A stretch of 64,000 nucleotides of DNA, taken from contig CAVQMN010000012.1 in assembly GCA_963713625.1 (NCBI GenBank), positions 100,906 through 164,905 on the forward strand, in the 5' to 3' direction. This document shows, one piece after another, positions 42,779 through 51,668 of this stretch; positions within the stretch are counted from its first letter, which is position 1, and every line of letters begins with the position of its first letter. The position numbers were made by a program, and so were the translations under genes. Source of the stretch: Bog-756 sp963713625 (GTDB lineage: Bacteria > Actinomycetota > Acidimicrobiia > Acidimicrobiales > RAAP-2). The notes beneath the pieces are model-generated. The model had not been told where the DNA came from, did no database searches, and saw nothing but the letters and a program-made list of their open reading frames with translations.

Positions 42779-43186
42779 AATCGCATCGATCCGGAGACCA
42801 GTTCCCAGAAGTCCCCAGTGGAAACGGCAAAGGAGGTGGTGGCTGCCTCAACGATCGGAGTCTGAGCTACGAATGCATGCTCGGCGAAGCCGCTGACAAC
42901 GTGGACGATCCGCTCGATTGGCGCCGACAGCGGCGTCACACACTCTTGGGGTGACTACCCACGGCCACGGTCAGCGTCATTTGCGTCGAGAGCCAAACGA
43001 TACGAGAGACCGCCCGGCTCGACGAAGAGCCGGGCGGTTCTCTTCGCTTCTCGTCACCCTGCCTAGCTATCTGGGATGTTGCAGCCCGGACAATACCTTT
43101 GTCGCCACGATATCGAGGTGGGACATGGCACCGATGTGCCTGGTCGGTGGCAGGCACATTGGTGTTCAGGGTCAGGCCCCATTCGG
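42779..43186. other. Intergenic region with terminator only
   Basis: About 408 bases. Apart from the strong hairpin at 43009-43038 no coding frame, RNA or repeat is recognised. Confidence 0.5.
43009..43038. terminator. Strong rho-independent-type hairpin
   Basis: 12-bp perfect stem ACCGCCCGGCTC/GAGCCGGGCGGT with loop GACGAA, followed by TCTCTTCG. It lies between the hsp20 operon and the convergent lipoprotein gene, so it may serve both strands. Confidence 0.85.
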
Positions 43187-43699
43187 TCAGACGTGGCTAG
43201 CTCTGGCATGGATGATCGCAGTCATCGCCCTGACAGCCGTGGCCTTCGGATCGGGTCCGCCTGATGTCATTGTCACTTCGATCAAGTCATTGTGATCGAC
43301 TGCCTGGAGCCTCCCGCCGCCGCCAACATCACTGGGATACGTGATCCACAACGCAGTCTCACCAGCGACTTGGAAGACCGAGGAGCCTGGGTCCCCGCCA
43401 TAACGGTTGATGAGGTCGGCTAACGAGTAGGCCGCTTTATTTACAGGGGCTGCCGACACCGAGAGATACGTTCCCCGTTTGAGCAGGTAGTCACACTCTG
43501 ATGGAACGGTGTAAACGGCGACACGGCGACCAACCACTCTTTCCGCCTGATTCGTGGAAAGGAGCGAGCAGCTGAGATTTTGCCGCACTGGAGACGGCGG
43601 AGCGCTCAACGATGCCGAACTGCACCCGGTGGTGGTCACTGCCAAGATTGCGACAAGACCCACCGCTGATCGCACCGAGATTCGGAATCGGGATTGCAC
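43187..43699 (-). CDS. Lipoprotein of unknown function
   Basis: 170 residues from GTG 43699. The signal peptide and lipobox read SAVGLVAILAVTTTGCSSASL (Cys about residue 25). The mature domain contains CSLLSTNQAERVVGRRVAVYTVPSECDYLL and a C-terminal helix, with a Cys pair. It resembles small DUF3558-type actinobacterial lipoproteins in layout, without certainty. Monocistronic. Confidence 0.72.
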   Translation of the reverse strand: MQSRFRISVRSAVGLVAILAVTTTGCSSASLSAPPSPVRQNLSCSLLSTNQAERVVGRRVAVYTVPSECDYLLKRGTYLSVSAAPVNKAAYSLADLINRYGGDPGSSVFQVAGETALWITYPSDVGGGGRLQAVDHNDLIEVTMTSGGPDPKATAVRAMTAIIHARASHV

Positions 43700-43946
43700 C
43701 TTCTGAGTATCGACTGACCCTGGGATTCCCTTAACCCAGGTGGATTTTCCACACGCCCAGATGTGCCTGGTTGTGGGGGCGGGCCACCGTGACAACCAGT
43801 TGAGCAATCTGGAGACTCTGGCGTCAGGGTCGGATGGCACTCACCTCGGTCCTCTCCGGAGGGACAACCCCTTGACGGGAGCCCTTCCGGCGCGCTTTCG
43901 TTGAATAGGGGCGTCGGCAAGTGGCCGGCGGATAAGGGGGGTACCG

Positions 43947-44135
43947 ATGAAATGTGACCATTGCGGCATCGGGATAGGCGACAAGTACTGTATTGCCCAC
44001 AGCAACAGCGCGGACGCCGGGAAGCGGTTCTGCACGATGAGCTGTCGCGAAGCTTCCTACCGCTGGGCACACCCCGAGGCCACCGACGAAGAGCTGGTCG
44101 CGGAGCGGTCCGACGATTTGTGGTTGTCGGCGTAG
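43947..44135 (+). CDS. Small zinc-finger-like protein
   Basis: 62 residues with a run of six G ending seven bases before ATG 43947. Metal motif: MKCDHCGIGIGDKYCIAH ... RFCTMSCREASYRWAH, i.e. two C-x2/3-C pairs plus His, similar to MYM/FCS-type fingers. Function unknown; possibly DNA, RNA or protein binding. Confidence 0.68.
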   Translation: MKCDHCGIGIGDKYCIAHSNSADAGKRFCTMSCREASYRWAHPEATDEELVAERSDDLWLSA

Positions 44136-44486
44136 TGACACCCACGATCCAAGAGTAAGGACCGCGGGCGACAGACTGATCGTCGAGGCGGAAGACCTGG
44201 CGTGCTGCCGGGTCCGGGGGGCTGAGGCGGCTGCTGCATTTGGCCCCGGCAGTGTCCGATCCCCGATTCACGCTGTGAAATGGGCGGACTGGGTTCTGGC
44301 CTGTCGCACTACTATGGCTGTGCCAGGTCCGTCGAGCGAGGATCCGCCACCCCGCTCCGGGCCCGGCTCTTTTCTGACCGACGAGACCCGCTCGCCTCCG
44401 GCGCCGCCCCGGGAGATGTTTGACATAGCCACCGTTCGGGTATCTCCTCCCAGCCGGTTCCCGGAGGTGGTGACAATGACCGTAGA
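44136..44486. other. Intergenic region without recognised features
   Basis: 351 bases between two small zinc-protein genes; nothing recognisable beyond a GGAGG site at 44463-44467. Confidence 0.4.
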
Positions 44487-44720
44487 ATGCGGCAGGATTC
44501 GGTGTACGCGTACGGGTGTCAGGCGGACGGGCTGGTCGACATTTCGACGCTCAGCCTTGAGGCCCCCACGATCACCCCCTATGACGTTCGGGGCTGGTTC
44601 GCAATGGAAGGCTGGCGGTTTGTGCTCGGCCCAGGTGGGAGTGAGAGCCTCATGGACTACTGCTCGGTGCATCAGACTTCGGTCCTGGCCACTCAGGGCG
44701 GAAATCCACCGCCCAAATAA
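44487..44720 (+). CDS. Small hypothetical protein (YGC...GW...CxVH type)
   Basis: 77 residues. YAYGCQADGLVDI, then TPYDVRGWFAMEGWRFVLG and MDYCSVHQTSV. The core resembles the protein at 21716-21910 (YGC, R-x2-F-x-M-x-GW, C-x-VH), but one of the first Cys residues is replaced. The start is uncertain because the GGAGG at 44463 is 20 bases upstream. Probably a distant paralogue with an altered metal site. Confidence 0.5.
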   Translation: MRQDSVYAYGCQADGLVDISTLSLEAPTITPYDVRGWFAMEGWRFVLGPGGSESLMDYCSVHQTSVLATQGGNPPPK

Positions 44721-45103
44721 ACGTTCGTTCTAATCTATTGCCGTGTGTGGCGGCGGATTCGATCGCTTTCCCTGCCCCGTTTGCTACCGGTTCGATGGAC
44801 TGGCTATTCGAGTCAACCGGATAGGCGGCAGAGTGGTGACAGGTAATGCCTCAGGCGTAGATGGCGGAATGGCCCAATGCCATGCATGCCAAGCCCAAGT
44901 TCCCTGGAGCGTCGACCGTTCGGATTAGGCGGTCGGCCCACCCCTCGGTCCTACTGGCTGAATTCCCTCCGGCCAGGGTAGGCGACAGTCCGACCGCGGG
45001 ACGGGCTGAGCCGGGTACTCGTGCCCTCCGGCCGCTGGGTGACCACCGAGCCCTACCACCACACACTTCCTGCATACAGTCATTGTAGTACTACAATGAC
45101 TGT
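44721..45103. other. Region upstream of marR
   Basis: 383 bases. A frame around 44861-45088 is open but has no protein character. The only clear feature is the palindrome at 45071-45108. Confidence 0.5.
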
Positions 45104-45108
45104 ATGCA
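45071..45108. promoter_or_regulatory. Perfect 38-bp palindrome spanning the marR start codon
   Basis: Left arm TGCATACAGTCATTGTAGT and its exact reverse complement meet at 45089/45090 with no spacer. The ATG of the MarR gene (45104) lies inside the right arm. Likely the autoregulatory operator, with repressor binding covering the start of a leaderless or nearly leaderless transcript. The same sequence would also form a long RNA hairpin if transcribed from upstream. Confidence 0.85.
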
Positions 45109-45607
45109 TGCCGGTATAGAAACCACTAAGGGCGAGAGCCCGAACAAAGAGACGGACGACCTGGCCGATGCCGTCCTCACTGCTAGTCGGGTCCTGGTAG
45201 CGGTGGCAGCCCGATCCTTGGCTGAGGAGGAGACAGTCTCGCTTCCCCAATACCGGGCCCTGGTTGTGCTCGCCTCCCGGGGGCCGCAGCGACCCGTAGA
45301 CCTGGCAGAGGCATTGGGCGTTGATCCATCGACGGCGACGCGTATGTGCGATCGGCTGGAGGGTAAGCATCTGATTACCCGGCGCCGTGACGAGGCTGAC
45401 GACCGGCGCGTGGTGGTTCTGGATGTCAGCGCCAGCGGTCGACGCCTGGTCGATCGTGTCACCCGTCGGCGCCGCAATGAGATCGGGCTGATTGTAGGTG
45501 CCGTCGAACCGAAGGAACGCCCCAACCTCATTCGAGCGTTCAACGTGTTCGGAAAGGCGGCCGGAGAGATCCCCGAGGGGGACTGGCAACGTAGTTGGGA
45601 GCTTTGA
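45104..45607 (+). CDS. MarR-family transcriptional regulator
   Basis: 167 residues. Winged HTH: VSLPQYRALVVLASRGPQRPVDLAEALGVDPSTATRMCDRLEGKHLITRRRDEADDRRVVVLDVSASGRRLV, the family-defining DRR wing included. No Shine-Dalgarno is visible before the start, which sits in a perfect palindrome. The downstream gene is a CLC channel, 193 bases away on the same strand, a plausible target. Confidence 0.92.
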   Translation: MHAGIETTKGESPNKETDDLADAVLTASRVLVAVAARSLAEEETVSLPQYRALVVLASRGPQRPVDLAEALGVDPSTATRMCDRLEGKHLITRRRDEADDRRVVVLDVSASGRRLVDRVTRRRRNEIGLIVGAVEPKERPNLIRAFNVFGKAAGEIPEGDWQRSWEL

Positions 45608-45800
45608 TGCTCTCGGCCGGTCTTTGCATGACCGCTTCGACCATACCGAGATGGCGGGTCGCAGCGCTGTCGCCCGATGACAGAACCAAAACAATGCTGC
45701 CGGCGAGGCTCCCGTTCGGGACCGGTGACCGGGATTGTTGTCGGCGGATGAATTCGCTTCGACCATGAGACTTTCTTCTGGTACCTCGTGGCGAGCGGCC

Positions 45801-47870
45801 ATGACCAGAGTGTCCCACTGGCTACAAGGTGCTTCCTACCTGCAGAAGTGGTTGGTGCTCGGCGTGCTCATCGGGACGATGGCTGGGATCGGTGCCATCG
45901 TCTTCTACGAGGCGTTGCTGGCCTGTACCCACTTCTTCCTCGGGACACTGGCCGGTTACCACGTACCCACGCCGACGGGGGAGGGCGGTCACCGGGCATC
46001 GGCTTCGTTCACTCGCCCTTGGGCCATACCGCTCGTGGTCGGACTAGGCGCCCTGCTCGGTGCCATCTTGGTGTTTCGATTCGCCCCCGAAGCAGAGGGG
46101 CACGGTACCGATGCCGCCATCTCGGCCGTCCATCACAACCCCAGGGGCATCCGCTTCAGGGCAGTGATCGTGAAGATCGTCGCGTCCGCGCTGACCATCG
46201 GGTCGGGCGGATCCGGTGGTCGCGAGGGTCCCACCGGCCAGATCAGTGCCGGATTCGCCTCACTGCTGGCCCGGGAACTCGACCTCAGCCCAGCCGACGC
46301 CCGGATCGCGGTGGTCACCGGCATCGGCTCGGGCATTGGTGCCATCTTCGGGGCGCCCCTCGGAGGAGCCGTCCTGGCCACCGAGATTCTCTACCGTGAC
46401 GACTTCGACGCCGAAGCGCTCCTTCCGAGCTTTGTCGCCTCGCTCGTCGGCTACGTGATTTTCGGGGCATTCATCGGGTTCACGCCCCTGTTCGGCTTCG
46501 CCGGGAGCTACCACTTCGCTGATCCAGTCCACCTGCTGTGGTTCGCTCTGATCGGCGTACTGGGTGGACTGATCGGCCTTCTCTACGCCAAGAGCTTCTA
46601 CGGCATCGCCGGTTACTTCGGGAGGATTTCATTCCCCCGGTGGGTCAAGCCAGCGATCGGGGGAGTAATCGTGGGCGTCATCGCATTGGCCATCCCCGAG
46701 GTGCTGGGCACCGGCTACGGGTGGATCCAACAGGGGCTCGGTCGCCAGCTCCTGGCACTCCCATTGTGGATTGTCCTCGTCCTTCCCTTCGCCCGGATCC
46801 TGGCCACCAGCCTGTCCATCGGCTCGGGCGGCTCCGGTGGCATTTTCGGTCCGGGCATGGTCATCGGGGCGTTCATCGGCGCATCGGTCTGGCGCCTATT
46901 CGAACCAATCGTTCCGTCTATGGGTCACAACCCGGCTCCGTATGTCATCGTCGGCATGATGTGCTGCTTCGGTGGCATCTCCCGTGCACCGCTTGCGGTG
47001 ATGTTGATGGTGGCCGAAATGACTGGGAGCCTCTCGATACTCGGCCCAGCCATGATCGCCGTCGGTCTGGCGTGGTTCATCGTCCGCCGCAGCGACGACA
47101 CCATCTACCGGAGTCAGTTGAAGTCCCGGGCAGACGCTCCCGCTCAACGCCTGCTGACAGGGATGCCGGTATTGAGCAGCGTCCCGGTGCGCCAGGCCAT
47201 GGCCCCACCCCGACTGGTCGTCAGCGATGGTATGTCGGTGGCCCAGGCCCGCCTTCGGCTGAGGGAGTGGGGAGTGTCCGGAGTACCTGTCATAGACGAG
47301 GAGGGTCGATTCGAGGGGACTATCTCACTGGAGAGCCTCGGGACGGATGTTCATGGCGACGATCGCCGAGTCGGTGCCCTCGTCGATGCTGGGACTCCAA
47401 CCGTCTCCGAGTCTGCTCACCTCGATGTCGCCGTTGATGCCATGAGCACAGCGACGCAACACTGGGTTCCGGTACTCGATAGTGAGCGCAAGGTGGTCGG
47501 CACAGTTGCCACCTCGGATGTGGTCCGAGGCTACCGGCTCGGACTTCTGGCCCGGCTTCAGAAGTTGAATCCGAGTGGTGACGAGGGTAACTCGGACCGG
47601 GTCGGCATCTCTGCCGATTCGCCGATTGCCTACCAGTCCCTTCGGCACGCCGGCCTACCACCCAGTGTCATCGTCACCACCATCCAGAGGCAGCGGGATC
47701 TTGTGGTGCCGAACGGCGACACGGTACTCACACCCGGGGACGAGCTTGTGCTCATCGGCAATCCCAATGACATCTCCGCCGTACGTGACCTAGCAGCCCT
47801 GGGTCATACGCCGGACCTTCTTGACCCGGCCAGAACGTCGCCGCACCGGAGCAATAACGACAACTCCTAG
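45801..47870 (+). CDS. CLC-type chloride channel/transporter with CBS and RCK_C domains
   Basis: About 689 residues from ATG 45801; ATG 45765 is an alternative. The CLC domain has GSGGSGGREGPTGQ with the gating Glu, GSGIGAIFGAPLGGAVLATE and SIGSGGSGGIFGPGMVIGAFIG. It is followed by a CBS pair (about residues 465-590; RQAMAPPRLVVSDGMSV, WGVSGVPVIDEEGRFEG, HWVPVLDSERKVVGTV). The end is an RCK_C/TrkA-C module (VIVTTIQRQRDLVVPNGDTVLTPGDELVLIG). It moves chloride or similar anions, probably gated by nucleotides through the CBS/RCK parts. The RCK_C end is unusual for CLC proteins outside some bacterial lineages. Confidence 0.92.
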   Translation: MTRVSHWLQGASYLQKWLVLGVLIGTMAGIGAIVFYEALLACTHFFLGTLAGYHVPTPTGEGGHRASASFTRPWAIPLVVGLGALLGAILVFRFAPEAEGHGTDAAISAVHHNPRGIRFRAVIVKIVASALTIGSGGSGGREGPTGQISAGFASLLARELDLSPADARIAVVTGIGSGIGAIFGAPLGGAVLATEILYRDDFDAEALLPSFVASLVGYVIFGAFIGFTPLFGFAGSYHFADPVHLLWFALIGVLGGLIGLLYAKSFYGIAGYFGRISFPRWVKPAIGGVIVGVIALAIPEVLGTGYGWIQQGLGRQLLALPLWIVLVLPFARILATSLSIGSGGSGGIFGPGMVIGAFIGASVWRLFEPIVPSMGHNPAPYVIVGMMCCFGGISRAPLAVMLMVAEMTGSLSILGPAMIAVGLAWFIVRRSDDTIYRSQLKSRADAPAQRLLTGMPVLSSVPVRQAMAPPRLVVSDGMSVAQARLRLREWGVSGVPVIDEEGRFEGTISLESLGTDVHGDDRRVGALVDAGTPTVSESAHLDVAVDAMSTATQHWVPVLDSERKVVGTVATSDVVRGYRLGLLARLQKLNPSGDEGNSDRVGISADSPIAYQSLRHAGLPPSVIVTTIQRQRDLVVPNGDTVLTPGDELVLIGNPNDISAVRDLAALGHTPDLLDPARTSPHRSNNDNS

Positions 47871-47914
47871 CTAATAGAGAAGAGGGCCGAACCCACCGTT
47901 CGCTCCCTTCTCAG

Positions 47915-47977
47915 CGCGCGCTTCCGGCCCTCCATCTGCACGGGGACCCTCTCTCCCCACCCAGCAGCTGACCGGGA
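47915..47977 (+). repeat. 63-bp direct repeat, left copy
   Basis: Matches 53267-53329 with three substitutions over 63 bases (core CGCGCGCTTCCGGCCCTCCA). Both copies are intergenic and in the same orientation, bracketing a 5.3-kb block of five to six genes. Confidence 0.85.
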
Positions 47978-48146
47978 TAAAAGATAAGGGGGTCTGAAAC
48001 TCCCCACCCAACCTCATGCCAGCCCCCCCGGCTTCTGAAGGAAGCTCTGATTGATTGGCGAAGTTGGGTGCGGAGCCAGTACGAGCGGCACCCCGATGCC
48101 GTCGGGGGCACTACTGAGATGGAACTGTTTCCCCCTCTACGGATTT

Positions 48147-48371
48147 TCATTTGTGCATCCGCTGGGCCACGAGGCGGACGAACTCGTCAGGGTCCACCTC
48201 AAGCACCTTGGATAGTGCGAGGACGGTCTTCAGGGAAGGACGCCGCTCGCCGCGCTCGAGTTGGCCGACGTAGGTTCGCCCGTTGCCACTGGCATTGCCG
48301 AGACCCTCCTGCGACAGACCCCGCTCGATGCGCAACGAACGGAGCACCGCTCCGAACGCGATTGCGTGCAC
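48147..48371 (-). CDS. XRE-family transcriptional regulator
   Basis: 74 residues from GTG 48371 (HAIAFGAVLRSLRIERGLSQEGLGN); an ATG at 48392 would add seven. HTH_3 continues as ASGNGRTYVGQLERGERRPSLKTVLALSKVLEVDPDEFVRLV. Single-domain regulator. The next gene on the other strand encodes a small putative secreted protein. No toxin is seen. Confidence 0.85.
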   Translation of the reverse strand: MHAIAFGAVLRSLRIERGLSQEGLGNASGNGRTYVGQLERGERRPSLKTVLALSKVLEVDPDEFVRLVAQRMHK

Positions 48372-48408
48372 CCTCAGATCGCTGCCTCGCACAGGGAGAA
48401 CGACAACG

Positions 48409-48741
48409 GTGAAGCCGAAAGTCGCGTTCGTACTCGGCGCCGTCGTCCTGATCGTGGTCGGAGCCGGGGCTTATGCGGCCGCCCCGCCTCAAGCAACGGG
48501 TCAGGGTCTTCCGCGACAACCCATGTGGCCTCGTCGTGGCATGCCGGTCCACTTTCGGCATCAACTATGGACAAAACGGCACGCCCACACCGCCCGCAAT
48601 AGCCCATGCAATGACCATTTCACTGTCGCCTTCGACCGCCCGGCGTCGTCTCCAGGACGGTGGCGGTCCGTTCCTCCAGCGCCGATTCGTTCGTTCTCAA
48701 CGATCCAAAATCCAATTTTTGGGAGCCGACCTGAACGATGA
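48409..48741 (+). CDS. Possible small secreted protein (doubtful 3' part)
   Basis: From GTG 48409, with AGGGAGA upstream, the first 30 residues look like a signal peptide (KPKVAFVLGAVVLIVVGAGAYAAAPP) with strong third-position GC. After about residue 35 the sequence loses coding character, so the frame may be broken or the gene short. The opposite strand holds a competing frame (48374-48607) with a Cys-x2-Cys start. Confidence 0.35.
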   Translation: MKPKVAFVLGAVVLIVVGAGAYAAAPPQATGQGLPRQPMWPRRGMPVHFRHQLWTKRHAHTARNSPCNDHFTVAFDRPASSPGRWRSVPPAPIRSFSTIQNPIFGSRPER

Positions 48742-48748
48742 TTGCTGG

Positions 48749-49594
48749 ATGGAAGCCAATGTGCCACCCCCGGCCGAACATCGCCTCATCGACCGGATGG
48801 AGCGAATCAAGACGACTCGAATACGGTGGCAGAAGCGATTCGAGATCACGGCCATCGGCAAGGTGTGGAATCGACTGGGTGAGCTCGGGTTCATCGACAG
48901 TTCCCTTCAGTTTTCCGCCGCATTCATCCTGTCCTTTATTCCGTTTCTTCTGCTCGTCTCGGCCGCGGTCGGACGGGATCTACCTCACGCATTGGTCACC
49001 CGTAGTGACTTCAGCCCAAGTGCAGCTCATGATGTGACTTCGCTCTTCGCCCACGGACGGACACCTATCACAGAATTCACGATCGTCGGAGTGATCCTCA
49101 TCATCGCCGGTGCCGACTCGATGACGAAAACCCTTCAGAAATGGTACGAGAAGGTCTTTGCAGAAACCATCGTCGGCTGGAAGAGGACAGCGCGAAGAGT
49201 GCTCTGGCTCTTGGGCGCTGCCGGTTATCTCATGATGCAGTTCTTGATCGGTAGGAGATTCCAACCCATCGGCGGTGGGATCACCATCGCTATCTCCCAA
49301 TTTGCCCTGTCAATCGTCTTCTGGTGGTGGAGCGCGCACTGCCTTTTGGCAGGACAGGTCCTCTGGCGACGCCTCTTTGCGGCAGGCTTTGCCACTGCGA
49401 TCTGCTACACCATTGTCGGGCTCTATGTGCGTCTTTGGTCATCCTGGGCGATCGTGTCCAACGAGAGGAGCTACGGGCCTATCGGTGCGATGATGACGAT
49501 CCTGGCAACGTTGGTCGTCCTCGGGATAGCGATTCTCCTGGGCGCCGTCATTGGAGCGGACTACAAACAACTGCGGCGCAATCGTGCAGCGTGA
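48749..49594 (+). CDS. YihY/virulence factor BrkB-family membrane protein
   Basis: 281 residues from ATG 48749 (ATG 48797 alternative). Six TM helices. LQFSAAFILSFIPFLLLVSAAVG, MTKTLQKWYEKVFAETIVGWKRTARR and GPIGAMMTILATLVVLGIAILLGAVIGADYKQ match the YihY family core; members have no agreed biochemical function. The N-terminal 25 residues are charged and cytosolic. Confidence 0.82.
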   Translation: MEANVPPPAEHRLIDRMERIKTTRIRWQKRFEITAIGKVWNRLGELGFIDSSLQFSAAFILSFIPFLLLVSAAVGRDLPHALVTRSDFSPSAAHDVTSLFAHGRTPITEFTIVGVILIIAGADSMTKTLQKWYEKVFAETIVGWKRTARRVLWLLGAAGYLMMQFLIGRRFQPIGGGITIAISQFALSIVFWWWSAHCLLAGQVLWRRLFAAGFATAICYTIVGLYVRLWSSWAIVSNERSYGPIGAMMTILATLVVLGIAILLGAVIGADYKQLRRNRAA

Positions 49595-49787
49595 TGAAAC
49601 GATCGCTCGGTATCAGGACCTGAGTTCGACCCACGATCCTCGATGTTCCGGAGAGTGACACCTTCCCGGCGTTCGAGGGCAGTCTGCCACCCCGACTGGC
49701 CGACCAGGATCTCGGGCCTATTCGGTGATGTAGCCGGTTAGGCAGAGTACGCGCGTCGCCCACGCGTAGAGCGATTCTGAAGGCCCG

Positions 49788-50627
49788 TCAGTGACCGTGA
49801 TTTGGAGGGTGTGCAGCGCTGGTGTCCGCGGTTCCCAGATCGTCGGAGTACCCGGCTTCGAGCCGCGGCCACTGCGAGGTCGGACGACCACCTGGCCACT
49901 CCTTCAAGGGTGACCAACCAGGAGGTCCGCCGAGGGTCCGGGTCGCGTGCCCGCTCCGCGGCCAGCCCACCGGCGAGTCCTCCCATTCCTCCTGTCGGCC
50001 GAACACGGTCAGGTCCATGAGGGCGTAGCTGTAGTCAACGACCTCGGCTCCCCGGCGCCTCGTCCAGTACGTCTCGAATACCCGGTCGCCATCCCGCACG
50101 TAGCAGACCAAGTGGAACAGCCCGTGCTCTCGGCCCACAAGGAGCGTGTCCAGCGAGGGCTGAGCCGAGTACCACGGCATGTCCCAGCCCATGAAAGCGC
50201 GGTATCGGAGGCTCTCGTCGTATGACATCTGCGCCTCGCCAGGGCCGTAGGCCGTGTTCCGTCCCTGGCACAGCACCGCGAAAGTGATATTGCGTGAGTG
50301 CAGATAGGCAAGTTCGCCTACGTGACTCATCACCCACGTGCAACCTTCGCACTGTTCGGCGGCAGGTCGGCGCGGCCACCACATGAAGTAGTAGGCAATG
50401 AGTTGCCGTCGGCCTTCGAACGCTTCGAGCAAGGTCGTTGGACCCTGCGGCCCAATGAGTGCACAGCCCGCGGCTACCTCGACCATCGGCAGTCGGCGGC
50501 GGGCAGCGGCGATCGCGTCCCCTTCACGGGTGTGCGCCTTCTCCCTCGCCCGCAGCGCCTCAAGTTCCGCATCGAACGTCTTGCGGTCGACCACCGCTGG
50601 CCGAGGGCTGCTCTGATCCTCTGACAT
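49788..50627 (-). CDS. DUF899 thioredoxin-like protein
   Basis: 279 residues. ATG 50627 has AGGAG six bases upstream, better than ATG 50633, which touches it. DUF899 signature: RREKAHTREGD-type region (LRAREKAHTREGDAIAAARRRLPMVEV), YYFMWWP, EQCEGCTWVMSHVGELAYLHSRNITFAVLCQG and MGWDMPWYS. The Cys-x2-Cys in EQCEGC is at the thioredoxin-fold active-site position. Probably a redox protein; the partner is unknown. Confidence 0.88.
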   Translation of the reverse strand: MSEDQSSPRPAVVDRKTFDAELEALRAREKAHTREGDAIAAARRRLPMVEVAAGCALIGPQGPTTLLEAFEGRRQLIAYYFMWWPRRPAAEQCEGCTWVMSHVGELAYLHSRNITFAVLCQGRNTAYGPGEAQMSYDESLRYRAFMGWDMPWYSAQPSLDTLLVGREHGLFHLVCYVRDGDRVFETYWTRRRGAEVVDYSYALMDLTVFGRQEEWEDSPVGWPRSGHATRTLGGPPGWSPLKEWPGGRPTSQWPRLEAGYSDDLGTADTSAAHPPNHGH

Positions 50628-50785
50628 TGGCATCTCCTCTGATCGACTCCCCGGCGCGACGGGCCGGTTCCCCGGGGCGATAACGACCGTTGCTATGTCG
50701 CACTCCAGAGTCTTGTCGATCCTGACTGTATGACCGGAGTCGAGGGTGACCGTTCCGGCGATAGGAGGCAGTCGTCGCCCGGTGC

Positions 50786-51511
50786 CTAGCCGCTCAATGG
50801 GAAGACCATGTGCGTGGACTGAGCCACGGCCACGGCAAGATCCTGGTTAACCGTGCTGTGCCCGTGGAAACTGACCTCGCACGTGACGCCGTCCTGCCTC
50901 CACTCGACCAGTTCGTGGCCGCTCACCGTCTCGATGTACTGGTCGGCGATCGGAAGGGAAGGGCCGGGGTCCTGTCCGCACTCGTACATCGATGCCGGGA
51001 TCCCATGGATAACGATGGGTGCATTCATGGAGCTCGATGAACAATATCCAGGGATCGGTGTCGCAGGAAGATTCGTGTCCAACCTGGCGTTGAAGCGCAT
51101 TGCCCCCATAACTACAAAGTGTCCGACGCCCGATAGGTAGCCGATATATCCGTCCGGTACTTCAAAGCTGTATTGATCCACAAGGAAGTATGTTCCCGAT
51201 GCACCGATGAACGGGCGTCCGCAAGTTGGCAAGTTCGGATTTGCACAATTTGATGCAGACAGCGACCCGGGCATCGGGACGGGCAACAACGTCGGGCACG
51301 GGACGGGTGTATGTGTCGCGTCGGCAACCTTCTGGCATTCGCGCCATTCCCTTGCGGTGATCGGGTTGAGCGGCACGCCGTCGATGACCGTGGCGCTCAT
51401 CTGAGGAACCGGGGTGCTTGGCGGGGGAGCCTTGGCTGCGGGTGTCATCGGGGAGCATCCGGAGAGCGCCAGCACCACCAGGACCGGGGCACAACCGAGA
51501 GGCTTGGTCAC
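50786..51511 (-). CDS. Lipoprotein of unknown function
   Basis: 241 residues from GTG 51511. Signal peptide and lipobox VLVVLALSGCSP (Cys about residue 19), then a Pro-rich linker. The mature domain has several Cys residues (REWRECQKVADATHTPVPCP, SASNCANPNLPTCGRPF), suggesting disulfides. It ends with HSTVNQDLAVAVAQSTHMVFPL. No family recognised. Immediately downstream of the DUF1254/1214 gene on the same strand. Confidence 0.72.
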   Translation of the reverse strand: MTKPLGCAPVLVVLALSGCSPMTPAAKAPPPSTPVPQMSATVIDGVPLNPITAREWRECQKVADATHTPVPCPTLLPVPMPGSLSASNCANPNLPTCGRPFIGASGTYFLVDQYSFEVPDGYIGYLSGVGHFVVMGAMRFNARLDTNLPATPIPGYCSSSSMNAPIVIHGIPASMYECGQDPGPSLPIADQYIETVSGHELVEWRQDGVTCEVSFHGHSTVNQDLAVAVAQSTHMVFPLSG

Positions 51512-51668
51512 AACTCGAGCGTACCGTCGACGTCGGAGACCGCTCCTGATTGCTGTAGACGTGGTGCCCATCATCCAAGTGGTTACACGGGTTATCCACA
51601 CGACCGAATGTGCGGTAGGCCACGCTTGATAATGCTCTGCTGATCCGGCAGCGTTCGGGGACACCCTT

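Noticed and set aside
44861..45088. 75-residue ORF upstream of marR
   Set aside because: Runs into the palindrome, has no recognised domain and no ribosome-binding site; resembles typical spurious ORFs.
48374..48607. Minus-strand 77-residue frame starting with a C-x2-C motif
   Set aside because: Competes with a plus-strand frame that has a better start and signal peptide; the C-terminal half is Arg-rich low-complexity. Not excluded, but unsupported.
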